Source: Clostridia bacterium
GTDB taxonomy: Bacteria; Bacillota; Clostridia; Christensenellales; DTU072
DNA: 64,000 nucleotides
NCBI GenBank assembly: GCA_017403145.1
Contig: JAFQOO010000004.1
Location: forward strand, 1-64,000
Direction of reading: 5' to 3'
Made by a program: the position numbers and the translations under genes. The notes beneath the pieces are model-generated. The model was not told where the DNA came from and searched no databases. It saw only the letters and a list, made by a program, of their open reading frames with translations. Shown here piece by piece: positions 33,812-43,567 of this stretch; the first letter of the stretch is position 1; the number at the start of each line of letters is the position of its first letter.

Positions 33812-33879
33812 ATAATAGCGTATTTGTATCCATAGATACCAAATAAGCTACAAAATTAAAACCAACACTATTTTGTTTG

Positions 33880-33905
33880 GAGGAGCAAGTCGTGCTCCTC
33901 TTTTT
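33880..33905 (+). terminator. Terminator after the DMT transporter
   Basis: GAGGAGCA-AGTCG-TGCTCCTC followed by five T. The remainder of the 33812-34178 gap holds only the arg control region. Confidence 0.88.
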
Positions 33906-34052
33906 AATTAGTAGTCCGGCTTTAAAAAGGCGTTGCCTTTTTACCATATAATAATATAGGGTGAGTGGAAAATGTATTTTTTATTTTGTTTTATGCAAAA
34001 GCTCTATCGCGCACTCCGAGCCACGTTCTTATAAAAATTTTAGCGCGTAATA

Positions 34053-34138
34053 TATGCAAAAATTTCGCATAAAAAATTTTATTTTATTCATTTTAACCCG
34101 CATTTTTGCTTGCTTTATGCATTTTAAAGGGATATAAT
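34053..34138 (+). promoter_or_regulatory. arg operon promoter and candidate ArgR-type operator region
   Basis: Promoter TTGCTT (34110-34115), 17-nt spacer, TATAAT (34133-34138). Upstream are an inverted repeat TATGC/GCATA (34053-34071), the stretch TTTATTCATTTTAA that resembles half an ARG box, and TTTATGCATTTTAAA (34114-34128) overlapping the promoter. ArgR binding is inference from the arg genes downstream. Confidence 0.5.
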
Positions 34139-34178
34139 CGTTGCATAATCTAAAAAATCACTCGAAGGAGACCTATAT

Positions 34179-35411
34179 ATGTCTAAACAAATCAAAAAAA
34201 TAGTTCTTGCCTACTCAGGCGGTCTTGATACTTCTATCATCATTCCGTGGTTAAAAGAAAACTACGACAATCCCGAAATTATTGCCGTATCCGGCGACGT
34301 TGGTCAAGGAACCGAACTTGAAGGACTAGAAGAAAAGGCTATTGCAACCGGCGCATCCAAGCTTTACGTATGCGACCTTAAAGAAGAGTTTATAAAGAAC
34401 TACGTTTATCCCACCGTTCAAGCCGGTGCTAAATATGAAGGCGACTATCTACTAGGAACTGCTTTTGCTCGTCCTATTATTGCTAAAGCAATCGTTGACA
34501 TCGCTCTTAAAGAGGGTGCAGACGCTATCTGCCACGGTTGTACCGGCAAGGGTAACGACCAAGTTCGTTTCGAGCTTGCTATCAAGGCATTCGCTCCCGG
34601 TATGAAGATTATTGCTCCTTGGAGAATATGGAATATCAAATCTCGTGAAGAAGAAATTGCTTATGCCGAAGCTCACAATATCCCTCTAAAGATAAATCGT
34701 GAAACCAACTATTCTAAGGATAAGAACCTATGGCACCTTTCACACGAAGGTCTAGATTTGGAAGACCCCGCAAACGAACCTCAATATGATAAAGAAGGTT
34801 TCTTAGAAATGGGCGTATCTCCCTTTATGGCTCCCGATAAACCCACCTACGTTACTATCAGCTTCGAAAAGGGTATTCCCGTTGCAATCGATGGCGAAAA
34901 GCTTTCACCCGTTGCTCTTGTTGAAAAGCTCAACAAGCTTGGTGGCGAAAATGGTATAGGTCTTGCTGATATTTGCGAGAACCGTTTGGTTGGTATGAAG
35001 TCCCGTGGCGTATACGAAACTCCCGGCGGTACCATTCTATATAGAGCACACGAAGTACTCGAAACTCTTTGCCTTGATAGAGATACCTCTCACTATAAGG
35101 CACTCGTTGCACAACAATTTGGCGAACTAGTATACTTTGGTAAATGGTTTACTCCTTTGCGCGAAGCACTTTCCGCATTTGTAGAAAAGACCCAAGAGAA
35201 CGTTACCGGCGACGTTAAGCTAAAGCTTTACAAAGGCAACATTATCAATGCTGGTACTACTTCCAAGTATTCACTATACAACCCCGAATTTGCAACCTTC
35301 GACGAAGACGACGTATACGACCAAAAGGATAGTGAAGGCTTCATTAACCTATTTGGGCTACCTCTAACCGTTAAGGCACTAATGGATAAAAAGAACGGAG
35401 AAAACAAATAA
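34179..35411 (+). CDS. argG: Argininosuccinate synthase
   Basis: Joins citrulline and aspartate with ATP in the seventh step of arginine synthesis. 410 residues, normal length. N-terminal PP-loop [10 protein letters not shown] (11-20), [16 protein letters not shown] (citrulline/aspartate site, about 113-128), [10 protein letters not shown] and GLDLEDP are all recognisable. GAAGGAG before the ATG. First gene of argGHCJBF and separated from argH by 3 bp. Confidence 0.97.
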   Translation: MSKQIKKIVLAYSGGLDTSIIIPWLKENYDNPEIIAVSGDVGQGTELEGLEEKAIATGASKLYVCDLKEEFIKNYVYPTVQAGAKYEGDYLLGTAFARPIIAKAIVDIALKEGADAICHGCTGKGNDQVRFELAIKAFAPGMKIIAPWRIWNIKSREEEIAYAEAHNIPLKINRETNYSKDKNLWHLSHEGLDLEDPANEPQYDKEGFLEMGVSPFMAPDKPTYVTISFEKGIPVAIDGEKLSPVALVEKLNKLGGENGIGLADICENRLVGMKSRGVYETPGGTILYRAHEVLETLCLDRDTSHYKALVAQQFGELVYFGKWFTPLREALSAFVEKTQENVTGDVKLKLYKGNIINAGTTSKYSLYNPEFATFDEDDVYDQKDSEGFINLFGLPLTVKALMDKKNGENK

Positions 35412-35414
35412 TTT

Positions 35415-36794
35415 ATGGCTCAAAACCTATGGGGTGCAAGGTTCCAAAAAGAACTCGATGCACTTGTAAACGAATTTAATTCATCTATTAAAACGGACTC
35501 CCTTATGTACTCGCAAGACATACAAGGGAGTCTTGCGCACGCAGAGATGCTTTGTAAGCAAGGCATAATTGAAGAAAGTGATTATAACGATATCGTTTGT
35601 GGCTTGACCCAAATTAAAAATGAAATCGACAATGGTGCTTTGGTAATAGATATGAATGCCGAAGATATACATATGTTTATCGAGGGTGAGTTAACCAAGC
35701 GTTATCCCAAAGCCGGTAAAAAGCTACATACTTCAAGGAGTCGTAACGACCAAGTAGCGCTTGACGTAAGATTGTATCTAAGGGACAAAATAGTATCCCT
35801 AAACGAAAGCCTCAAGAACCTAATTAGTGCAATTTACGAAGTTGCAAAGGAAAACGTAGATACCGTTATGCCGGGATATACCCACCTCCAACGCGCGCAA
35901 CCCGTAACCTTTGCTCATCATTTGATAGCATATTCGGCAATGTTTATGCGCGATTACGATAGGCTTAACGACACTAAAAAGAGGTTGAATTTTAGCCCTC
36001 TTGGAAGTTGTGCTCTAGCAGGAACCACCTATGATATTGACCGTGATTTTACTGCTTCAAAGTTAGGCTTTACAGCACCCGTATTTAATAGTATGGACGG
36101 CGTTTCCGACCGTGATTTCTGTGTTGAACTTGCATCGGATATCGCTCTTATTATGATGCATCTATCTAGGTTCTCGGAAGAAATAATTCTTTGGAGTTCT
36201 TGGGAGTTCAAGTTTATAGAGTTAGACGACGCCTATTCGACGGGCTCATCCATTATGCCCCAAAAGAAAAATCCCGATATAGCCGAACTCGTAAGAGGCA
36301 AGACGGGTAGGGCGTATGGAAATCTTATCACCTTATTAACCTTACTAAAGGGGTTACCTCTTGCTTACAATAAGGATATGCAAGAAGACAAGGAAGCTAT
36401 ATTCGATAGCGTAGAAACTGCACTAAAATGTCTAAACGTTTTTGCTCCTATGCTAAGGACGATGGTTGTACTAAAAGAGAATATGGCAAAGGCTGGCGAA
36501 AAGGGCTTTATAAATGCAACCGACTGTGCCGACTATCTAGCCAAAAAAGGTATGCCGTTTAGAGAGGCATATAAGGTAAGCGGAAGTCTTGTTGCTCTAT
36601 GTATCCAAAAGGGAAAGACTTTGAACGAGCTTTCACTTGACGATTATAAAGCATTTAGTCAATTGTTCGAATGTGATATTTACGAAGCAATCGATATGAC
36701 TACCTGCCTTAACAAACGTACTTCTAAAGGAGCACCTAGTAGGGTGGCTGTAGAAGAACAACTAAAAATCGTGGAGAATTTTTTGAATGACTAA
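35415..36794 (+). CDS. argH: Argininosuccinate lyase
   Basis: Splits argininosuccinate to arginine and fumarate. 459 residues, standard for the fumarase/lyase superfamily. HTSRSRNDQVALD (about 105-117), TVMPGYTHLQRAQPV (about 152) and the flexible-loop signature GSSIMPQKKNPD with the catalytic Ser (about 278) are visible. The end overlaps argC by 8 bp. Confidence 0.97.
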   Translation: MAQNLWGARFQKELDALVNEFNSSIKTDSLMYSQDIQGSLAHAEMLCKQGIIEESDYNDIVCGLTQIKNEIDNGALVIDMNAEDIHMFIEGELTKRYPKAGKKLHTSRSRNDQVALDVRLYLRDKIVSLNESLKNLISAIYEVAKENVDTVMPGYTHLQRAQPVTFAHHLIAYSAMFMRDYDRLNDTKKRLNFSPLGSCALAGTTYDIDRDFTASKLGFTAPVFNSMDGVSDRDFCVELASDIALIMMHLSRFSEEIILWSSWEFKFIELDDAYSTGSSIMPQKKNPDIAELVRGKTGRAYGNLITLLTLLKGLPLAYNKDMQEDKEAIFDSVETALKCLNVFAPMLRTMVVLKENMAKAGEKGFINATDCADYLAKKGMPFREAYKVSGSLVALCIQKGKTLNELSLDDYKAFSQLFECDIYEAIDMTTCLNKRTSKGAPSRVAVEEQLKIVENFLND

Positions 36795-37713
36795 AGTGTA
36801 TATAGATGGTGCGGTAGGCACTACGGGGTTAAGAATACGCGAAAGATTGCTTTCCCGTTCCGACGTGGAGCTTTTAACTATACCCGAGGAGTATCGCAAA
36901 GATATAGACTATAGAAGGGAGTATATCAATCGTTCGGACGTAACCTTTTTGTGTTTACCGGACGTCGCGAGCATCGAAGCGGTAGCACTTGCGGAAGATA
37001 AGGTCAAAATTATAGATGCGTCGACAGCCCATCGCGTTAACCCCGATTGGGCATACGGATTTCCCGAACTAGGTGATGATTTCTATAACAAAATCAAAAA
37101 TGGCAATCGTATTGCTAACCCCGGTTGCCACGCGAGTGGGTTTATAGCACTAGTATATCCTTTAATAAAGAGTGGAGTGCTATCAAAAGAGGCCTATCTA
37201 ACTTGCACCTCTCTTACAGGTTATAGTGGTGGCGGAAAGAAGATGATTGCCGACTACGAGGACGACAATCGCGACTATCAACTTGGTGCTCCACGCATTT
37301 ATGGACTTAACCAAAGCCACAAGCACCTACCCGAAATGAGTTACGTAACCGGACTCAACAAATTGCCCTCGTTTATGCCCATAGTAGGAGATTTTTATAG
37401 TGGAATGGAAGTAATCGTTCCCATCGAACTAAATATGCTAAAGGGTATAGACAGCCTAAAACAACTGCAAGAACTCTATAAAGATTTTTATAGCGGAAAG
37501 AAGCTAGTCAAAGCGGTCGATTTTACCGAAAGCTTCATATCGGCGAATGCTTTGAGAGGCAAGGACGTTATGGAAATTGGAGTAAGTGGTAACGATGAAC
37601 GTGCAACGCTCATATCACTTTTTGATAACTTGGGTAAGGGCGCTAGTGGCGCCGCTATACAAAACTTTAATATCATTAGCGGAGTAGACGAAACTGAAGG
37701 ATTGGAATTATGA
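36787..37713 (+). CDS. argC: N-acetyl-gamma-glutamyl-phosphate reductase (short form)
   Basis: NADPH-dependent third step of ornithine synthesis. 308 residues, the shorter AGPR type 2 class (type 1 is about 345). N-terminal VYIDGAVGTTGLRIRERL replaces the usual GASGYTG nucleotide-binding start, and the catalytic Cys lies in IANPGCHASG (about 112). LPFMPIVGDFYSGM-type segments follow. It overlaps argH by 8 bp and argJ by 4 bp. Confidence 0.93.
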   Translation: MTKVYIDGAVGTTGLRIRERLLSRSDVELLTIPEEYRKDIDYRREYINRSDVTFLCLPDVASIEAVALAEDKVKIIDASTAHRVNPDWAYGFPELGDDFYNKIKNGNRIANPGCHASGFIALVYPLIKSGVLSKEAYLTCTSLTGYSGGGKKMIADYEDDNRDYQLGAPRIYGLNQSHKHLPEMSYVTGLNKLPSFMPIVGDFYSGMEVIVPIELNMLKGIDSLKQLQELYKDFYSGKKLVKAVDFTESFISANALRGKDVMEIGVSGNDERATLISLFDNLGKGASGAAIQNFNIISGVDETEGLEL

Positions 37714-38930
37714 TAAAATATCAATTTATACAAGGCGGAATAACCGCGCCAAGCGGATTTAAAGCTAACGGAATACATTGTGGCATACGCAAGAACAAAC
37801 TAAAAAAAGATTTGGCGCTTATTGTTGCAGAGAATAGATGTACTTCGGCGGCGGTATATACTCAAAATCTAGTTAAGGGAGCTCCTTTAGCGGTTACCAA
37901 AAAGAATTTGAGTGATGGATATGCCCAAGCAGTAATATGTAACTCCGGCAATGCTAACACTTGCAATGCCGACGGCGTGGAAATAGCGGAGAAAATGTGC
38001 GCCCTAGTAGAAAAGCAAACGGGCATTTCTGCAAGCGACGTTATAGTAGCATCGACAGGTGTTATAGGACAACCGCTAGACGTAACTCCCATTTCTAACG
38101 GAATGGAAAGTTTAGTAAAGGGACTAGGGGATAATTCCCACGATTGCGCACAAGCAATAATGACGACCGATACCGTAAAAAAAGAGGTAGCAATTTCCTT
38201 TATGCTTGGCGGAAAGGAGTGCAAGATAGCGGGTATCGCTAAGGGTTCCGGAATGATACATCCCAATATGGCGACTATGCTAGTATTTATGACTACCGAC
38301 GTTAATATCAGCAGTGCTATGCTACAAAAGGTGGTTAGTGCGGACGTTAAGGATACCTTCAATATGATATCGGTTGACGGTGATACTTCTACTAACGATA
38401 TGCTAACCATAATGGCTTCGGGAAAGGCAGGTAATAAAGAAATAGTAAGCGAAGGCGCCGATTATAAACTATTCAAAAAGATGTTTAACGTTGTGTCCGG
38501 CGAGTTGTGTAAAAAAATAGCAGGCGACGGAGAAGGAGCAACTAAGCTACTTGAATGTACCGTTATAGGAGCCCAAAGTAAGAAAATTGCACGAACAGTT
38601 GCAAAGAGTGTAATAACTTCTTCGCTCTTTAAATCGGCAATGTTCGGCTCCGATGCTAATTGGGGAAGAGTGCTTTGTGCAATTGGATATAGCGGTGCTA
38701 ATCTAGACGTCGATAAGATAGACGTATCCTTTAGCTCCTCGAAAGGCAATATCCCCGTTTGCGTAGGCGGTAGGGGAATAGAATTTTCCGAAGAAAAGGC
38801 AAAAGAGATTTTGCTCGAAAACAAAATAGTTATAGATATCAACTTGAATTCAGGTAGGAATAAGGCAACTGCTTGGGGTTGCGACCTAACCTATGAATAC
38901 GTAAAAATCAATGGTGATTATCGCACCTAA
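37710..38930 (+). CDS. argJ: Ornithine acetyltransferase / glutamate N-acetyltransferase
   Basis: Recycles the acetyl group from N-acetylornithine to glutamate. 406 residues. The precursor cleaves itself before the nucleophilic Thr in HPNMATML (Thr189), giving alpha and beta chains. Other landmarks are CNSGNANTC (about 77-85), VASTGVIGQPL, SVDGDTSTND and the C-terminal KATAWGCDLTYEYVKING. Its presence makes the acetyl cycle possible without argA. It overlaps argC by 4 bp. Confidence 0.95.
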   Translation: MIKYQFIQGGITAPSGFKANGIHCGIRKNKLKKDLALIVAENRCTSAAVYTQNLVKGAPLAVTKKNLSDGYAQAVICNSGNANTCNADGVEIAEKMCALVEKQTGISASDVIVASTGVIGQPLDVTPISNGMESLVKGLGDNSHDCAQAIMTTDTVKKEVAISFMLGGKECKIAGIAKGSGMIHPNMATMLVFMTTDVNISSAMLQKVVSADVKDTFNMISVDGDTSTNDMLTIMASGKAGNKEIVSEGADYKLFKKMFNVVSGELCKKIAGDGEGATKLLECTVIGAQSKKIARTVAKSVITSSLFKSAMFGSDANWGRVLCAIGYSGANLDVDKIDVSFSSSKGNIPVCVGGRGIEFSEEKAKEILLENKIVIDINLNSGRNKATAWGCDLTYEYVKINGDYRT

Positions 38931-38943
38931 TATAGGAGATAAA

Positions 38944-39798
38944 ATGAATATAAGCAATCAAGAAAAAGCCGATATTTTAGTACAAGCTTTACCATATATA
39001 CAACGTTATAATGGTAAAATACTCGTTGTAAAATTCGGTGGGAACGCAATGACTTCCGTCGAACAAAAGATATCCACTATGCGCGACTTGGTACTACTTG
39101 CACAAGTAGGTATCAAGGTTGTATTGGTGCACGGTGGTGGTCCCGAAATAGATAGCGTACTAGAAAAGATGCACGTTGAAACAAAACGTATCAACGGACT
39201 TCGCGTAACCGACGACGAGCAAATGAGTGTAGTACAAATGGTACTTGCGGGCAAGGTAAACAAGGACCTTGTTGCAAGCGTAGAAACTGCGGGTGGAATG
39301 GCGCTAGGTCTATGCGGTGTAGACGGAGGAATGATAAAAGCAAAGGTCAAAGACCCCGAGCTTGGCTACGTAGGTGATATAGTTTCCGTCAATACAAAGC
39401 CCATTCTAGATGCTTTGAACGCAGGATATATCCCCGTTATATCTACCATTGGTTACGACCAAAGCGGAAAGGTCTATAACATAAACGCAGATACCGCTGC
39501 AAGTAGAATAGCGGGTGAGCTAAAAGCACATTCACTAATAAATATGACTGCTACCAAAGGTGTACTTCGCGATGCGAAGGACGAAAGCACTCTAATAACC
39601 AAAATAAAGGTTGAAGAAGTTCCCGCTCTTCGTGAAAGTGGGATAATATCGGGAGGTATGATTCCAAAAGTCGAGTGTTGTGTAGAGGCGGTTGAGCTTG
39701 GAGTAGAAAACGTGTTTATCATTGATGGTAGAGTACCGCACGCAATACTCATCGAAGTACTATCAGACGAAGGAATAGGAACGTTGTTTTGTAAATAA
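38944..39798 (+). CDS. argB: Acetylglutamate kinase
   Basis: Phosphorylates N-acetylglutamate, the usual point of arginine feedback. 284 residues from the ATG at 38944, chosen because TAGGAG lies 7 bp upstream; a longer frame from 38911 overlaps argJ. Amino-acid-kinase motifs are VVKFGGNAM (about 31-39), LVHGGGPEID, NADTAASRIAGEL and the C-terminal IIDGRVPHAILIEVL. N-terminal ALPYIQRYNGK is typical of arginine-sensitive forms, though I cannot confirm sensitivity. Confidence 0.95.
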   Translation: MNISNQEKADILVQALPYIQRYNGKILVVKFGGNAMTSVEQKISTMRDLVLLAQVGIKVVLVHGGGPEIDSVLEKMHVETKRINGLRVTDDEQMSVVQMVLAGKVNKDLVASVETAGGMALGLCGVDGGMIKAKVKDPELGYVGDIVSVNTKPILDALNAGYIPVISTIGYDQSGKVYNINADTAASRIAGELKAHSLINMTATKGVLRDAKDESTLITKIKVEEVPALRESGIISGGMIPKVECCVEAVELGVENVFIIDGRVPHAILIEVLSDEGIGTLFCK

Positions 39799-39807
39799 GG
39801 AGAGGAT

Positions 39808-40710
39808 ATGAAGCATTTACTAAAATTAGGTGATTTAACCAGTGAACAAATAATAGATATTTTGAACCTTGCCGACCAATTGAAGGATGAAAATAAAAAG
39901 GGTATAGTACACCATCATTTGAAGGGCAAAACCTTGGGTATGATATTTACCAAAGCTAGTACGCGTACTAGAGTATCGTTTGAGGTAGGTATGTATCAGC
40001 TAGGCGGAAACGCATTGTTCCTTTCCGGCAACGATTTGCAAATAGGACGTGGAGAACCTATAGAGGATACTGCAAGGGTACTAAGTCGTTTTCTTGATGG
40101 CATTATGATTAGAACCTTCAAACAAGACGACGTAGAAAAGCTAGCAGAATATGGCTCAATACCGATTATCAACGGACTAACGGATTATTGTCATCCCTGC
40201 CAAGTTCTTGCAGACCTTCAAACCATTCGTGAGTATAAAGGAAAGTTAGAGGGACTAAAGCTTGCATTTATAGGTGATGGTAATAATATGGCCAACAGCC
40301 TTATAGTAGGATGTATAAAAGTAGGTATGAGCGTTAGCATTGCTTGTCCCGTTGGATACGAACCTGATGCAGAAATAGTAAAGTGGGGAATGGAACAAGG
40401 CAAGCTAACTATCACCAATAATCCTAAAGAAGCGATAGTTGGTGCTGACATAGTATATACCGATGTTTGGGCATCTATGGGACAAGAAGGAGAAGCCCAA
40501 ATTCGTATGAAAGCCTTTAATGGTTTCCAAGTAAACGCAGAGCTTATGGCACTTGCGAACAAAGGCGCAATGGTACAACATTGTTTACCCGCACATCGCG
40601 GAGAAGAAATCACTGCAGAGGTACTTGAGGCCCACGCAAACGAAATCTTTGAAGAGGCGGAAAACAGACTCCACGCACAAAAAGCAGTTATGGTAAAACT
40701 TCTTAAATAG
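39808..40710 (+). CDS. argF: Ornithine carbamoyltransferase
   Basis: Makes citrulline from ornithine and carbamoyl phosphate. 300 residues. Carbamoyl-phosphate loop STRTR (51-55), DYCHPCQVLADL (about 130) and HCLPAHRGEE (about 267) with the ornithine-site Cys. AAGGAGAGG lies before the ATG. It closes the arg cluster: argG, H, C, J, B and F are present, but argD (acetylornithine aminotransferase) is not in the window. Confidence 0.95.
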   Translation: MKHLLKLGDLTSEQIIDILNLADQLKDENKKGIVHHHLKGKTLGMIFTKASTRTRVSFEVGMYQLGGNALFLSGNDLQIGRGEPIEDTARVLSRFLDGIMIRTFKQDDVEKLAEYGSIPIINGLTDYCHPCQVLADLQTIREYKGKLEGLKLAFIGDGNNMANSLIVGCIKVGMSVSIACPVGYEPDAEIVKWGMEQGKLTITNNPKEAIVGADIVYTDVWASMGQEGEAQIRMKAFNGFQVNAELMALANKGAMVQHCLPAHRGEEITAEVLEAHANEIFEEAENRLHAQKAVMVKLLK

Positions 40711-40789
40711 TTAAAACCGCTTGCAAAATTAGTTAAAAAGTAATATAACTTTTTTGAGAATAAAACATAATATAGTAAAGGAGCAAAAT

Positions 40790-41254
40790 ATGGCAAAGAA
40801 AAAATTAAATAATCAAGCAGTAATCAATGCTATTGCACTTATCGTATTAGGTATACTATTTTGTATCTTCCGTGCTGGTATGATGAACGTTCTTTTAACC
40901 ATCGTTGGCGTAGTTCTAATCGGACTAGGTATTTACGATATAGTTAGAAAAAATTATATCCCCGCAGTTATCGAAATTATACTTGGTATAGCTGTTATAG
41001 TATGCGGATGGACCATTCTTGATATCGCACTATTAGTACTTGGCATCGGTCTTGTAGTATACTCCGTTTACGAAATCGTAATGATAGCAAAAGATTTCAA
41101 GAAAAAGGGTTGGATGGCTCTTATCAAGCCCGTTATCACTCTAATCGTAGGTATTTTCCTAATCGTTGCAAAGTGGGTTCTCGTTGATTGGATATTTATC
41201 GTAATCGGTGTAATACTAATCATAAACGGAATACTTGCACTACTTGGCAAATAA
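40790..41254 (+). CDS. DUF308/HdeD-like membrane protein
   Basis: 154 residues starting at the ATG at 40790 (AAAGGAG just upstream; an earlier in-frame ATG at 40754 has none). Six hydrophobic segments occur in pairs separated by short charged turns (IVRKNY, MIAKDFKKKGW), each with glycine-rich GIVLIGLGIYDIV-like repeats, the pattern of DUF308 proteins. Function unknown. A terminator follows at 41280. Confidence 0.7.
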   Translation: MAKKKLNNQAVINAIALIVLGILFCIFRAGMMNVLLTIVGVVLIGLGIYDIVRKNYIPAVIEIILGIAVIVCGWTILDIALLVLGIGLVVYSVYEIVMIAKDFKKKGWMALIKPVITLIVGIFLIVAKWVLVDWIFIVIGVILIINGILALLGK

Positions 41255-41279
41255 TTTAACCCAAAGCTTTAACAATCAA

Positions 41280-41306
41280 ATACTCCCCAAATTGGGGAGT
41301 ATTTTT
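41280..41306 (+). terminator. Terminator after the DUF308 gene
   Basis: ATACTCCCC-AAATT-GGGGAGTAT followed by T-rich sequence. Confidence 0.85.
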
Positions 41307-41335
41307 ATATTTTCTTATAAGTAAGTGTTCTTAAC

Positions 41336-41364
41336 TTGAAAAGTTAACAATTTAGTGTTATCAT
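41336..41364 (+). promoter_or_regulatory. Promoter for the M20 peptidase group
   Basis: TTGAAA (41336-41341), 17-nt spacer, TATCAT (41359-41364). Confidence 0.6.
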
Positions 41365-41381
41365 ATCTCAAGAGGTGAGAT

Positions 41382-42782
41382 ATGCTAACTTTAATTTTAC
41401 TTTTAAGAGCTCTTATGTTTAAGCCCGAAGCTAAAGAGGAAAAGGTTGTTGAACCTGTTTCTTTTGATAAGGAAAAGGCTGTACACGACCTTCGTGAAAT
41501 GGTGCTTTGCAAGACCGTTTCTAACGCCGATTACTCTCTAGAAGACGATGCGGAATTCAAAAAGTTCGAGGATAAACTCGTCGAGCTATTCCCCGTAGTA
41601 CACGCTACTTGCGTTAAAGAAAATATAGGTAGACGTGGTATCGTATTTCATTGGAAGGGAATGAGCGACGAAAAAGCCACCGTTTTAATGTCCCACTTTG
41701 ACGTTGTTGAGGTAGACGAAAGCGGTTGGGAAAAAGAACCTTTTGCAGGTATCATAGAGGGTGAAACCCTTTGGGGCAGAGGAACCCTTGATACCAAGTC
41801 CACTTTGAACGGATGTCTTCAAGCAGTGGAAACGCTAATTAAGGAAGGCTTTACACCTAAAAACGATATATATCTATGCTTTTCGGGTGATGAAGAAATA
41901 TCCGGTCCCACTTGTCCCGCTATCGTTGATGAGTTTGCTCGTCGTGGCGTAAACGTTCAGCTAGTTGTTGACGAGGGTGGCGCGGTAGTACAAAACGTAT
42001 TCCCCGGAGTAAAAGATAGAGTTGCTGTTATTGGTATAGCCGAAAAGGGTATGTTAAACCTTTCTTATACCGTAAAATCAAAAGGCGGACACGCATCAAG
42101 CCCGCCCGCTAAAACTCCCATAGGTATTCTTTCCAAGGCTTGTTGCAAAGTGGAAGCAAAGCCCTTCAAGGCAAACTTTACTGCGCCCACTCTAGCATTA
42201 TTCGATACTCTAGGTAGACGTTCTACTTTCCTTTATAGATTGATATTTGCAAATATGTGGCTCTTCAAACCCGTACTTTCCTTGATAGGTAAAATGGGTG
42301 GAGGAGAAATCAACGCACTTATGCGTACCACTTGCGCCTTTACCCAAATGAAAGGCTCTAACGGACGTAACGTACTCCCTGCTCAAGCCGAAATGCTTTC
42401 CAATTTCCGCATAATGACCGGTGAAACTATGGAAAGTACCGTTGAGTACGTAAAGAAGGTTATCAACGACGATAGAGTGGAACTAAATATCGTTAATGGT
42501 AACAACCCCTCGGTTGTATCACGTACCGATTGTGAAGAATTCGAAATCGTAAAAGAAGCAGTTGGCGAAACCTTCCCCGATGCAGTTGTAACTCCTTACC
42601 TAATGTTTGCTTGCTCCGACTCTCAACATTATGGTAGAATTTCCGATAAAGTATATCGTTTTAGTGCCCAATCTATGAGTGCGGAAGAAAGAAGAACCAT
42701 ACACGGACACAACGAACGCATCACCTTTAAAGGAATATGGGAAGCTGTTGAGTTCTACCTACGCTTGATTAAAAAGTGCTAA
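41382..42782 (+). CDS. M20-family metallopeptidase
   Basis: 466 residues. Zinc-site motifs are VLMSHFDVVEV (His, about 100), WGRGTLDTKSTL (bridging Asp, about 131) and FSGDEEISGP (catalytic Glu followed by a ligand Glu, about 167). A C-terminal CSDSQHYGRIS and IHGHNERI (last ligand His) follow. The family removes amino acids from dipeptides or acyl-amino acids. The first helix-like stretch LTLILLLRALMF may be a weak membrane anchor. It overlaps no gene; the ABM gene starts 11 bp later. Confidence 0.88.
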   Translation: MLTLILLLRALMFKPEAKEEKVVEPVSFDKEKAVHDLREMVLCKTVSNADYSLEDDAEFKKFEDKLVELFPVVHATCVKENIGRRGIVFHWKGMSDEKATVLMSHFDVVEVDESGWEKEPFAGIIEGETLWGRGTLDTKSTLNGCLQAVETLIKEGFTPKNDIYLCFSGDEEISGPTCPAIVDEFARRGVNVQLVVDEGGAVVQNVFPGVKDRVAVIGIAEKGMLNLSYTVKSKGGHASSPPAKTPIGILSKACCKVEAKPFKANFTAPTLALFDTLGRRSTFLYRLIFANMWLFKPVLSLIGKMGGGEINALMRTTCAFTQMKGSNGRNVLPAQAEMLSNFRIMTGETMESTVEYVKKVINDDRVELNIVNGNNPSVVSRTDCEEFEIVKEAVGETFPDAVVTPYLMFACSDSQHYGRISDKVYRFSAQSMSAEERRTIHGHNERITFKGIWEAVEFYLRLIKKC

Positions 42783-42793
42783 AAGAGGATAAT

Positions 42794-43093
42794 ATGTATC
42801 TATTAAAAATAAAAAGTTTATGTCTTAACAAAGACGAAGAAATAAGAAAAGAATTCTTGAGTGCTTGCAAAGCTCACGCGGAAGCTAGCAAACTAGACGA
42901 GGGCAATCTATATTTCAATTGTGTATCCTATAAATATAAGGGTGCCACCAAGATTGTTTTCGAAGAACTATGGGAAAGTAAGGCAGATTGTGATAAACAT
43001 ATCATATCCGCTAAAGCGCGTCCCCATATAGCAATAATCAACAAGTATCGCGATTATAAAGAAGTGCTCAAAGAGTTCGAAATAGAGGAGTAA
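42794..43093 (+). CDS. Antibiotic-biosynthesis-monooxygenase (ABM) fold protein
   Basis: 99 residues from the ATG at 42794 (AGAGGA upstream). The pattern of a leading beta strand, a helix (EIRKEFLSACKAHAEASKLDEGNLYFNC) and IVFEELWESKADCDKHIISAKARPHI is that of the dimeric ferredoxin-like ABM domain, found in small oxygenases and quinol-interacting proteins. Substrate unknown. YhbY follows 3 bp after the stop. Confidence 0.75.
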   Translation: MYLLKIKSLCLNKDEEIRKEFLSACKAHAEASKLDEGNLYFNCVSYKYKGATKIVFEELWESKADCDKHIISAKARPHIAIINKYRDYKEVLKEFEIEE

Positions 43094-43096
43094 TAT

Positions 43097-43390
43097 ATGT
43101 TAACAAGTAAACAACGTAGCTATTTAAAAGCCATTGGTAGCAACCTTGACCCCATTTTTCAAGTAGGAAAGGGTGGCGTTACCGACGTTATGGCAAGCGA
43201 AATCAATAAAGCATTGGAAGCAAGAGAAATCATAAAAGTTACCGTACTACGTAATTCCGATTACGACGCTAAGCTCGCTCTTCAAGAGTTAGCTGAGCTT
43301 ACCGGTGCCGAGCCCGTATGCGCCATAGGTAGCAAATGTATTCTTTACAAACGCAACCACAAAGAGCCCAAAATCATTTTGCCCCGATAA
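43097..43390 (+). CDS. yhbY: YhbY/CRS1-domain RNA-binding protein
   Basis: 97 residues covering a single CRM domain: LTSKQRSYLKAIGSNLDPIFQVGKGG (GxxG loop is GKGG), ALEAREIIKVTVL, and the C-terminal VCAIGSKCILYKRN. It associates with ribosome assembly intermediates in bacteria where studied. The next small gene begins 2 bp downstream. Confidence 0.92.
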   Translation: MLTSKQRSYLKAIGSNLDPIFQVGKGGVTDVMASEINKALEAREIIKVTVLRNSDYDAKLALQELAELTGAEPVCAIGSKCILYKRNHKEPKIILPR

Positions 43391-43392
43391 TT

Positions 43393-43563
43393 ATGGAAGA
43401 AAAGAAAGAAGTCCTTCAACCCGCCATTACACCCGTCAAAAAGACTCTCACCAAAGAAGAGCTTGCCAAAAAGCGTGCAAGAGAAAGGGCGCTTGCAGAG
43501 CAGAAACGCAAGTATTTTGAGTTTTATGATGATGTGAAGCATGATGGGGCTAAAGAATGGTAA
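43393..43563 (+). CDS. Small basic protein of unknown function
   Basis: 56 residues from the ATG at 43393. Strongly charged: a Pro-containing N terminus, then KEELAKKRARERALAEQKRK, which should form one long basic helix, then an aromatic end (YFEFYDDVKHDGAKEW). It follows yhbY by 2 bp and precedes tandem palindromes. I do not recognise a family; a nucleic-acid or ribosome-binding role is only a guess from charge and neighbour. Confidence 0.5.
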   Translation: MEEKKEVLQPAITPVKKTLTKEELAKKRARERALAEQKRKYFEFYDDVKHDGAKEW

Positions 43564-43567
43564 AAGT

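Noticed and set aside
34020-34178. A T-box or arginine riboswitch upstream of argG
   Set aside because: The sequence is A/T-rich with short inverted repeats, but I see no specifier-loop/T-box core or terminator-antiterminator pair.
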